Below the pieces are notes generated by a model. It ran no database searches. It saw nothing but the letters and a program-made list of their open reading frames with translations, and had not been told where the DNA came from. Shown piece after piece: positions 10,640 through 19,788 of a stretch of 48,428 bases of DNA. The number at the start of each line of letters is the position of its first letter. The stretch's first letter is position 1. This DNA comes from Polytrichum commune (taxonomy: Eukaryota > Streptophyta > Polytrichopsida > Polytrichales > Polytrichaceae). Position numbers and translations under genes: made by a program. The stretch covers positions 50,222,001 through 50,270,428 of the forward strand of contig OX485804.1 of the NCBI GenBank assembly GCA_950295325.1. Reading direction: 5' to 3'.

Positions 10640-11069
10640 ATCAAAAAACTTATGATGTATTACCTAGAAATGCATTGGAAGTAAGTAAGGTGTGTGCTTC
10701 GATGTGACATGCATGGTAGGACATGTCATGCAAGTTGTCAGACTTACTTGAAAACATTACCGTAGGTTGGTATGAAGTTAAAGAGACCAAATCCGGACTT
10801 GGTTTGCGAAAACCACCTTTGGAAGTTGGCCAATTTAACAAAAAACATTAGATGGTCAACAATATGAAGGTGGTTAGAATGATCCGAAATGTTTTTCATA
10901 GGTTGGTAAAAGGTTAGAGACATTAGATCCAAGCTTATTTTGTGGAAACAATTATGAACACTGTAAGTCATTACTTTATCATATGTTAGAAAAACTCATA
11001 ATGTCGGGGATGCTAGTATGTGAGCCTGCGAGCGTGAGCCTATGAGCTTGTGAGCATGTGAGCCTTCAA
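10640..11069. other. No gene; diverged internal duplications
   Basis: Two diverged direct copies lie at about 10742-10825 and 10885-10955, sharing TAGGTTGGTA and G-A-GAC words. A short tandem run of GTGAGC-type octamers is at about 11025-11065. The stretch lies between two minus-strand relics and may hold a decayed intron. Confidence 0.35.
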
Positions 11070-12023
11070 TTACATTCCTTGCACTCTCCCACAGATTGCA
11101 GTGATTTTCGGTGGGTGCCTTACAACTTCGACAAACTTGTTTGCCACTCCAAAGATTAGGGATTCTTTCGGCATGTGTTGGTCGAGGACGAGTCCACAAA
11201 ACATGCTAAAATACCCTAGACAAGGAGAGAAGTCATCAAGGGGAAATGTGCATGCTGGATTGTAGGCAAAACCCAACTCTTCAAGCTCAATGACTTCAGT
11301 ACGGGTAAGGTTGGTACCAGTAAGAATATGCCAAACTTGAAGAATTTTGGATCGTGTAAGAACATGAGAACGCTTAGGTCCCATGATACAATGCGCAATT
11401 TGGTCTAGACAAAACCAAAACTCCTTGATTTCAATTATTGTGCCCTTATACTCACGCTTCTACCCTTTGTAAGTAAGGGCAGTAGTGGGTTTCCCATGCC
11501 TAACAACCAACAACTTGCATTTGGCTTGTATGTGTTTTTGAATGGCGTGACATCATTTCTTTGATTTGTGTAAGATTCTTGCTATGTGCCATTCTGATGC
11601 ATTACAATTTGTTTCCACCACAGTTTGGATACCTTCATAATCATTGGATGATAACTCTATTAGAAGTTCTAAAGACTCATGTTTACTACCTTGGAGATTG
11701 ATGAGGATAGTAGTATCAGAACGTGCGCTTGATGGAGACATCACTCGTATTGGACGTAACAATGAATATTCAACACTAGACGTATGAGAAACGGCAGTTA
11801 GTATTTTGGTTGAAGTTGCGAAGAGCTCTGAGGAGATACCATAATCTTTACAGCGTCATGCATGAAGAAACCAGTAGAAGCCTTCATGATCGTTGTATCT
11901 TGATTGGAAGATATATTCTTTGAGAACACCACAATGACCTGACACTTCTTCCTCTAAAACAATAGAAGGAGGGGAGAATCCAAACGGACGTGAAAGACAT
12001 GAGCATGCATATATACAAAGCCT
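11070..12023 (-). pseudogene. Unrecognised protein relic with in-frame stops
   Basis: One minus-strand frame stays protein-like from about 12023 to 11070, roughly 315 codons. It is interrupted only by TGA at 11857-11859, TGA at 11553-11555 and TAG at 11460-11462. Segments include VSGHCGVLKEYIFQSRYNDH, HESLELLIELSSNDYEGIQT, GTIIEIKEFWFCLDQIAHCI and ACTFPLDDFSPCLGYFSMFC. The frame ends in TAA just below 11073. I do not recognise the family. The balanced composition and persistence of one frame argue for former coding function. It lies upstream, on the same strand, of the relic at 8354-8805, so the two could be parts of one gene split by later insertions. That link is unproven. Confidence 0.5.
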
Positions 12024-13476
12024 CTAGCACCCAATGGTAAAAAGAATGGAACCTCATAACCTATTACAACAATAATAGCCATATGGAAAGGTTTAAAAAT
12101 GATAACAAAAATCAATGGACAAGCCATAAGAACACAAAGACATGAGAAGAAACAAATGATAGTATTGACGAATGGAAAGGTTGTGAATATAAAGAATGAG
12201 AAATTAGAGGAGTTGAACCAAACAAAAGGAAATTATATAATATTAAATATTATACCATATTTGGTATAGAAGAAAATATTGAAATATCATTTGAAAATAG
12301 AAATTTTGCAGTATGAAGAGATATTAACAAAATATAATGGTTGTAATCAACACACTACACAACCTTTTACAGCTGGTTTTATAAAAAATGACACTATTAT
12401 AATTGGAAATATTAAAACTAATATTATTAAAACTTTCACTATTACAGTTGGCAATATTAGAACTAACATTATTACAACTGATAGTAACAATTTATGATGT
12501 ACGCTGACCCAATGTGTGCATATATACATGTGTATAACTTAAGAATATTAAATAAACTAAGTATAGCCGTTAACGACTACATTTTTAAAATTATTAATTA
12601 TGCAATGAGGTGGGCTAGTGATGATGACCATCATATAATATAAAAGTTCACAAATAGAATTGAAGCAATATAGATAAATGCATATTGTTGAGAATGAACG
12701 ATGTAGTGGAAATGAAAGTTGAATGTGTTTAGATGCAAGAGAATGTCATTTGTCCATTATTAGCAATGGTCACTCCAGTGGAAAGTAGGAAAAAAAGTAG
12801 GAAGAAAAATAGCTTTCATTTTTTAAATAAGAGACAACTGTCAAGGGCTAGAATGAATAAACGTGTTTTTTAAATGATAGGGGTGGACCTATCAGGAAGA
12901 AAAAGAAATTTGAAGTACGAAAATATTGTAACATGTGAAGTCGTAAAGGAAGATGTCTTTGAACATGAAACCTTTAAATGTGAAGTTCAACCACATATTC
13001 TCTCTGGATGCAATAAGAAGAATGAAGAGGAGGAAGATATTGACAAAGATATCAACAGAGAGAAACGACACAATATGAAGAGGAAGAACAACCATCCGAG
13101 CCAGAGATGGAGGCAGAAAGTACAAACGAAATCTTAAGAGAATAATCCTGAAATGAAAATAAATTTGAAGGTTATGATGTACATCATATTATGCAAACCA
13201 ATAAATACGATTCCAACGGTATATAATACAAAAATGCTTCTGTTTTATATGTTTTAGAGCCAAAAAAAAAATGCAACATCTTAGAATCTGATCCAAAATC
13301 TTCTAAAGTAGAAGACTTTTGGAGGAAATCTTACCAAATTACTTTTAGTAGAGTTTGGCGATTTATGTAAAATTGAAATTATATTCAAAAAAATTGAAAA
13401 AAAATTGATGAATATTTTTTCTAAGTTATTGATAGGGTGATATTGACTTCCCATTGTAAATCCTAAACATACGCCT
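12024..13476. other. No recognisable gene
   Basis: AT-rich. At 12410-12480 there is a short imperfect repetition of ACTATTA/ACTAACATTATTA words. An 87-codon plus frame at 12874-13137 begins MIGVDLSGRKRNLKYENIVT and ends in a lysine- and glutamate-rich tail. It cannot be tied to a family. Around 13290-13380 a plus frame reads VEDFWRKSYQITFSRVWRF and may be an upstream exon remnant of the pseudogene that follows. Confidence 0.35.
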
Positions 13477-14284
13477 ATGTTTTTAGAGCATGTGAAGTCT
13501 CATTATGAAATTCACAATGAGAGTCCTAAGATGATTCAAGAAAAACTCTGGATGTTGGCAACTTCAGCTATGGATACTTTTATGAACATTAAGTGACTTG
13601 AGAGGTGGAACGGCTAACCTGCTCTTTGTGACGCTCTCAAATTTCTGGAACCAAAATTCAATGATATAGAGTTTCCTAAGTGGCTTCATAAAGCTACTTG
13701 GTAGGCTCAGGTAATTATTATTTATTTATTATTTATGGGGTTTTTTAAAAAATTCTTATTTCTTTCATTTTTTTCAATCATTAAAAAATATTAATTTTTA
13801 TTTTGTATATGGCAGTTGGCTATTGAGACCGAAAAATTCTTTGATGCTATTGTGGCTGGTCTGGATCTCCCAAATGATATGGATCCTTTGCCCATTCTTT
13901 TTTATTATGTGAAGACAATGTACATAACGTAATGAAATACTGCATTTTTTTATGAATTTGTTATAGATAAAGGAGTTCACAAACCATAACATTGACAAAG
14001 AACTCAACTTCAAACCAACCATGTAAAGGGTGTTTTATAGATACTTCAAATATATCTTATTCCCTACTAAAGTCATTTCCAAATCTCTCATTTTTTTTGC
14101 TAATTATTTGAACATAGAAAATGAAGAGTGCATGTTCACAGAAGGGATCATAAAATCTTGGGATCCTATGCATTTTGAAGAATGTGGGTGGTATTTGGAT
14201 TATCCTCTTAAAACACCTCTCACTTTTGATATTGCCCTTCGAGATTTCATTCAACTGGCCCTCAAGGGTGCAAAAGTATTTTAA
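13477..14284 (+). pseudogene. Unrecognised intron-bearing gene relic
   Basis: From an ATG at 13477 the frame reads MFLEHVKSHYEIHNESP, then EKLWMLATSAMDTFMNIK. In-frame stops are TGA 13594-13596, TAA 13615-13617 and TAG 13702-13704. A donor at 13711 (CAG|GTAATT) and an acceptor at 13815 (GGCAG) remove a 105-bp AT-rich intron in phase 0. The next exon reads LAIETEKFFDAIVAGLDLPN. A further segment from about 13967 to 14284 reads KEFTNHNIDKELNFKP, then a TAA, then EGIIKSWDPMHFEECGWYLD. Its junction with the preceding exon is unresolved because the phases do not agree. No known domain was recognised. The multiple stops mean it is dead. Confidence 0.45.
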
Positions 14285-14745
14285 AGGCATTCAAACTCAT
14301 TACTTAATCATTCTAGGGTATTATTCATATTTTAGTGTTTGCAATGCTTGCAGACTTTTCTTTTAACCCAATTTATATCCAACCTTCATGTTTACAACCC
14401 GATTTATGTCTACAACTCATTTTTATTGTTTTTTGTGTTTTAGACTTCATAAATATCAACTTTATGATGATGTTATGATGTATTTAAATTATATTGATGT
14501 GTCAATTAGTGAGACATCCTAACATGCTACACTTATTTTCAACATGAGTTTGCTTACACATTATATCCAATTGTATTATTATTATCTCAACATTTGAACG
14601 TATATTAGTTCATTTTTTAGTACAAAATTGGCATAGCAACATTTTATTTTGTTGTTCATTTGGAATATAAATCCTTACAAACTATGGTCATAGGCCCCCA
14701 ACGGATTTACAAACTATAACTGGCAAAAATTTGAAGGCTCACATA
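14285..14745. other. No recognisable gene
   Basis: AT-rich sequence between a gene relic and the Copia relic. I see no coding or repeat structure. Confidence 0.4.
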
Positions 14746-15521
14746 TTAGCATCCCCACATGAGAAGGGATGAGAAGAAACTTGGACGTACGAATCGATTC
14801 ACCCTTGGTAGAAATGGACCCCACTTGTTGAAACTTGGAAGTGGTGCTGGGCTTCTTTGTCCTCTCATCATGAGGGCTTCCTCTTGACCTCTACCTTTGA
14901 TTTCTCTTCTAGCAAACTTTATCAAAAGTTTGCTAGATAGTTTTTCAAATAAAGGTAGTTTTTCAAATAAAGGTAGTTTATCTTGACGCAAGATGGACTA
15001 GATGAAGGGTTCGAAAATTTGATGAAGGGCCGTTGACATTACTTGGACTATTTTTTCCTCCCCTATAGCTTCTCCAACACTAAGGAGTTGATTTAAAATG
15101 TTTTTGATGGTCTTCAAGAAATCAATAATGCGTGTCCCTTCTTTCATCTTGACAGAGTGGAGTTTGTTGATGAGAAACAACTTATAGAGTTTAGTGATTC
15201 TTATAAGACTTGAAGTGATTTCCAAGCTGATTCGGGGTTGGGAGATTTTGTGATTTAGGGATGATGTCATCTCTAACAAATAAAATTAGCATCCCAAGGC
15301 CTTTTTTTGTTTTTGTTTTTTGAGTTGATGATGTTATTATTGGAGTAAGATCAATGCAGTTGGTGAGATCCATGATGGGCAATGGTTCCTCATGGCATAC
15401 CACATCCCAGAGTTGTTTTCTCTTCAATATAGTGTGCACCTTGATTTTCTAGACATAGTGTTTGTTTGCCCCTTCCAATTTGTTGGCATTTGAGAAGCTC
15501 AAGGCTCCATATCATGTCATC
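14746..15521 (-). pseudogene. Copia-type LTR retrotransposon gag relic
   Basis: The minus strand carries the usual order of Copia gag (UBN2-type) motifs. LEGANKHYV is followed by a TAG at 15449-15451, exactly where the family has tryptophan in Y-x-x-W-K. Then come KIKV and LWDVV. After a frame change come KLHSVKMKEGTRIIDFLKTI and NQLLSVGEAIGEEKIVQVM. After a TAG at 14998-15000 the degenerate RGQEEALMMRG near the end follows. An 18-bp tandem duplication (GGTAGTTTTTCAAATAAA in plus orientation) sits at about 14940-14975. Protease, integrase and reverse transcriptase are absent, so the element is 3'-truncated. The PBS upstream on the same strand supports the assignment. Confidence 0.65.
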
Positions 15522-15950
15522 GTGTTTTTGATGATTTGGTTCTCCTTGTCAAATCAATGTTTCTAGTCCTTGTTGTTTTGTTGCTCCAATGCAATTGTAA
15601 GTGTATTTCCGCCTTTCTTATTATTGATTGAGTTTGCTTGTGTGCAGTTGGACCTCTTGAGGTGAGGGAGGCGACTTTGTCTTCAATCTTTGTAGCTCCT
15701 GTGTCATTAGTCGTTGGACAACTTCTTTTTTATCTTCAGGCTCTGTAGCTTATTCGGCTTCAATTTTTGTAGCTCCCAAGTCTTCAATTGTTGGGAAAAT
15801 TCCTTAAAAAATGTGCTGACTTTTCTTCGAGCTTGCACATCACCTATAGCTTGAGAGCTTAGACAACTTCTCTACTTCCTATGCATTCATCTCACTATGA
15901 TGTACTCATTAGTTCGAACTATGAAGGAATTGATATACTATCAAGCTAAG
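15522..15950 (-). other. Leader region between Copia PBS and gag relic
   Basis: Sequence between the primer binding site and the gag start on the minus strand. It contains repeated GGAGCTACAAA-type words and no sustained reading frame. Confidence 0.4.
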
Positions 15951-15962
15951 GCTATGATACCA
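15951..15962 (-). other. Primer binding site complementary to initiator tRNA-Met
   Basis: The minus strand reads TGGTATCATAGC directly after ACA. The standard plant Copia PBS is TGGTATCAGAGC, so there is one mismatch. Its position upstream of the gag relic and next to a CA dinucleotide that could end an LTR is as expected. Confidence 0.7.
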
Positions 15963-16339
15963 TGTAAACTTGGAGCTCAGTTACTCCTGGGTAGTTCACT
16001 TAGTGCATTTCAAAAACGGCGTGTGCCATAATATAGGGAGGATTAAATTTTTTTGACATAAAATTTATAAAATAATTCCAAATAATGAAGGGTTCATTGA
16101 AAATTGACAATCCCATTACAAGTAAGATAGATAGGTTTAAAATGTGGGCCATTCTTTTTTTGTAAAAATATTATAGGGGTTAAAACTAAAGATTCTAGGA
16201 TGTATGTTAAGTAGGATCAATTTTGTACGCATTCTTCACAAGGGATGGATAAAAAATGACTCGTTGTTTGCCCAAAAATGGATGAAAATTGTAGTGCTCA
16301 AAACTGGTTGTCTTCCTACACTTTTATTTGTAAATAACA
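15963..16339 (-). repeat. Candidate Copia 5' LTR
   Basis: On the minus strand the stretch would begin TGTTATTTACA (complement of 16329-16339) and end GTTTACA next to the PBS. The inner border is supported by the PBS. The outer border is a guess from the TG start, because no second LTR is available for comparison. Confidence 0.3.
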
Positions 16340-18416
16340 CCTAGGGTTTTGTTTCTTCCTTGAGTCCATTGTTTTTTGGGCAACTCATATTGATTTTAGA
16401 GCTCAAAGAAAAACTCCTCCTTGTGGATTTTGGAAGTGGACCCCCCTTAGCGGCAACTGCAGCCAAAACCCAAGATGTACCTTGGATGTTTTGGATGCCA
16501 GTAGTTGGGAGCCGTGACGACCTAACGGCAATTTCAACGCACATGTGACATGGCCTCACCTTCTCCTTGCGCCTACAATGAATGCCCCTCTTTTTCTTGT
16601 CTCGTGGAGCGGAGTGTATACCAATCGATTTACGAACCCGATAGGTAACACAGTGTGAGCCCAAAATTGTGCTCACATGTGTGGTTAACACTTAAAGGGT
16701 TGTTAGGACTTGATCTTTAAATTGATAAGTGCTATTTGAAATTTAAAAAGAGTGCAAGCCATTGCTGTGGATGAAATTAGGCTTCAGGGTAGTATTGAGT
16801 GTTTTTGGTGTTGCTGGGAAGCGTTTGGCATTGATTAAGGTAGGGTAAGGAAGTTATTTAAAAGTTAGTTTTGGGAGGCGACACTTAAGGGCCTTAGGCC
16901 TCAAGGGAGGGGGTTATTGGTTGGAATGGGCTGTGAGGTTGTTTGTTTAAGGATGGTACCACTGTTACCTAGAAAATTCCGGGTTCGATCGAGCACTGAG
17001 GCCAGGCACGGTTGGAGTCGGCTGGCAGTAGTTGGGAGACAGGGGAATGTGCGAGAGGGGTAGCGGCAGCAGGGTGTGTGCGGAGTGTGGCTGAGGGAGG
17101 GCACAAATCCCCTTCCTGTGTAGACAATGCGGCGTTTTTCTCGCATAGAGGGTGGCAGCTGCGGAATTGGGTAGGAGGAAGGCCTTCAGAGGCAGAGAGG
17201 CGAATGCAGCCTCACACCGGAAGATTTCGAGGTTGGAGAGGGAGCCTGATCCAGTGGGGAGATGTGGACCGGCAGAGGGTGTGACAGAGGTGGGATCAGG
17301 GCATTGTGAGGAAGGCGAATTGGATGCTAGGTTGCAGCAGCACATAATTGACTGCAAGTGAGGGTCGATAAGCTGAAGGCATGAACCTTTCAAACTAGAT
17401 TGGCACAGAACAGGGAAGCCTCAAGGGCGTCGTGAGCTGGATTCGTGAGAAACATGGGTTGTTGCTGAGCATTGAGGACAACCATACGTCAAAACACCTA
17501 GCCAACCGTTATTCATCCTTGACGGGGTCGAGGAATTCGACAGGGCAGTTTGGAATCAAGCTGGTAAAACCCAGGGAGGGTTGAATATGAAGTGAGGTGA
17601 GAAATTGTGTGGATATATGAGTGCGTGTAGAACCAATGATGCAACAGTGGAATAGATGGGTTGTTGGGATGTCTCAGGTGTGAGATTGGGGAAGTCCACA
17701 CGACTCAAGAACTGGTGAAGGCCAAGTGCGACAGGTAGATGGTTTCCTACATGCTGATGGCGAGGAAGAGATGTGGGTCAGCCCTTGGGTGAATGCTGGT
17801 TCGGCAACATTATAAGGACGGCCGGTAGGATTTTGAGTCCGAGCAATGAGCCGCAACTAGGCCGCTGGGAACAACAGGGGATCGACGGTGGGCTGCCAGG
17901 TGGCCATCTCAGCGTGTCTGGGGCAAGGATCGGAAGCGAGGCAGTGACTGTGATTGCATTACAACAGTGGGCATACCGGCAGGAGGGGTGACCGAAGGAC
18001 TACATTAGTGGTAGGGCAGAGTAAGGGCAACTTAGATAGTTAGGAAGTAAGTAAGGCAATATTAAGAGCAGTAATTAATTACAACTTAGGTAGGGCATGC
18101 ATAATTGATAGGTGATGATTGGATTGGATTTGAAGGTAGTTGGTGGAGTATTTCTCAATACTTCCACTCTAAGCCAAATGAATAAAAAGCGTGTGTTTTA
18201 ATATTATGTTGGGAAACATTGGGGTCACCACACAACCTCAAGCAAATCAGTTAGAACATGTGAGCCTCATACTCCCTCCCGGACTACGACGCATAAGGGT
18301 GGGAGTTTAGGGCTGACACACGGACATCATGGATCTTAGTTGCTACCAAGAAGAAACAGAGAAGCTAGAGGTGGAGGGAGACAAAGAGAGAAAGGTGGCA
18401 TGTACATGAAGATGTG
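16340..18416. other. GC-richer stretch without a supported gene
   Basis: From about 16980 to 17990 the plus strand is purine-rich, with many short overlapping frames and no family signature. GGGTTCGATC near 16980 resembles a tRNA T-loop or B box but has no tRNA around it. At 18090-18320 there is an AATAAA-containing segment ending CTGACACA, which could be the end of an old LTR. No target duplication or partner LTR could be defined. The sequence just before the MULE is interrupted by it. Confidence 0.3.
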
Positions 18417-18425
18417 ATCGAGGAG
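18417..18425. repeat. Left target-site duplication of the MULE
   Basis: ATCGAGGAG immediately precedes the left inverted repeat. It matches ATTGAGGAG after the right end at 8 of 9 positions. Nine base pairs is the Mutator hallmark. Confidence 0.85.
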
Positions 18426-18521
18426 GGCAGACGATATCATACCCCCTACAAGCGTTTGTAGGGGGGCTCTGACAGCTCCAAAACTGCCTAGCCTCGAAGG
18501 TATTCCCTGCCCGTTTGGTGA
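18426..18521 (+). repeat. Left TIR of the MULE, with internal hairpin
   Basis: Begins GGCAGACGATATCATACC. Positions 18442-18465 form a 10-bp perfect stem (CCCCCTACAA / TTGTAGGGGG) with the 4-nt loop GCGT. The sequence is followed by GGCTCTGACAGCTCC, shared with the right TIR. Confidence 0.9.
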
Positions 18522-19788
18522 CCGGCGCAACTGGTCAACGCGATGACGACGAATGATGGCGCTGGATGATAGTCCGCTCGAGGCCAGGATGGACACGGTC
18601 AGGTCACTCGTTCTGAGTGTGTTCGTCGAGGTGGGGTGTCCCCATGTCATTCGTCTTAGACATGTCTAATCATGTAGTGCATCATCTGTAATGAGTGTAG
18701 AAGATTGTTGTAGTGATTGCGGCTGCGAGGAGGGCGGATTCGGCGAGGTGATTGCGAATCCACTTCGCGGCGAGTGATTTGATTGTGAGACTCATTGCAG
18801 GTATGATGCAGGGTCCCATCGCTTCAACGTTGATGGATCTATGATTAGGGTTTAGGGTGATCTGTTGCCATGTACAAGTTCGCCACGTCCATGGGGTTGG
18901 TTTGCACCTTTGTTGCGTCCATTCAAGGGTCTTTCTGGCGTTGCAAGGATAGCATCTTTCCTGCACTCTTCTCCATTGTTGAAACTGGGTTTCCTCCGCA
19001 TTGCTCCTGCTTGCAATCTTGTTGACGCCTATCCTGCTGCTCTTGAGCGTTCCTCCGTTGTTTTTAGGGGTTTAAAGGTTTGGGGATAATGCTATTGCAA
19101 TCATCCTGACAAAAATGTAGTTGCTGGTTACAATTTTTTGACGCTCCATTTAGGTCGCAACGTCCCTATGTGGCTTGACGCGTTGTTTCCCCGCAATCCT
19201 CCTGCCATAGTGTTGATGCAATCATGTTGACCTCACCGTTGTTGGTCCTTACACTTCTGTTGCTCCGTTGATGTCCTTGCTGTTCTTGCGTTGTGTGGAG
19301 CGTGACTTCCCCACACTCCACCTGCACTCTTCTTGTTGTATTCTTGGTGCTAAAAACATTCGACAATTGTGTGCAGACTTTAAGGACAGGGAGTTTTCCA
19401 TTACTGCTGCTCCATCTACACGATATCCTCTGCCATACCTCTTGCATTCAACGTGCTTCCCTTGCACTCCTGCTTCTGCACATATGCAGGCTCTGTCACT
19501 CCTGTCGTCAACATAGACTACTGAATTTTCATTTATTTACTGTTGCATAGTATATTCATTGCTGCAAGCAGGGTTTACTCAGTATTTAGTTTCCAATTAC
19601 CTCATAATTATGGTTTAGGGTTTATTTTGTGCCACTTCGTGACTGTTTGCAATCAGGTGTGTAGGGTTAGTGAGTGAGTTGAGAGGTATATTGCTCTCAG
19701 TGCCTTCAGATTTTAGTTCTCCTGCCATTAAGGTGTGTTTAGGATTACTGATTTTGTGTATAGTTCTTATTGCAGGGTTTAGGGTGGT
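18522..19788. other. MULE left subterminal region and probable promoter/leader of the rightward gene
   Basis: No sustained coding frame with recognisable features. The plus strand is rich in GTTG, CTCCTGC and similar words. Telobox-type runs (TTAGGGTTTAGGG) lie at 18845-18858, 19612-19624 and 19775-19784, the last only a few bases before the ATG at 19789. CATGTCATTC, a word that recurs in the element's non-coding parts, occurs near 18642. Confidence 0.45.

Noticed and set aside
16970-16995. tRNA or SINE B-box-like GGGTTCGATC
   Set aside because: No acceptor stem, D-arm or A box could be found around it.
16965-17393. 142-codon minus frame rich in Pro, Ser and Leu
   Set aside because: It arises in a purine-rich plus strand. 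Several overlapping frames are equally open and no motif is present.
16699-18319. A possible solo LTR beginning TGTTAG and ending CTGACA
   Set aside because: The termini are loosely complementary but no 5-bp target duplication or second LTR exists in the window.
18682-18966. 94-codon minus frame near the MULE left end, considered as a captured gene fragment
   Set aside because: No exon structure or recognisable domain; composition matches the surrounding subterminal sequence.
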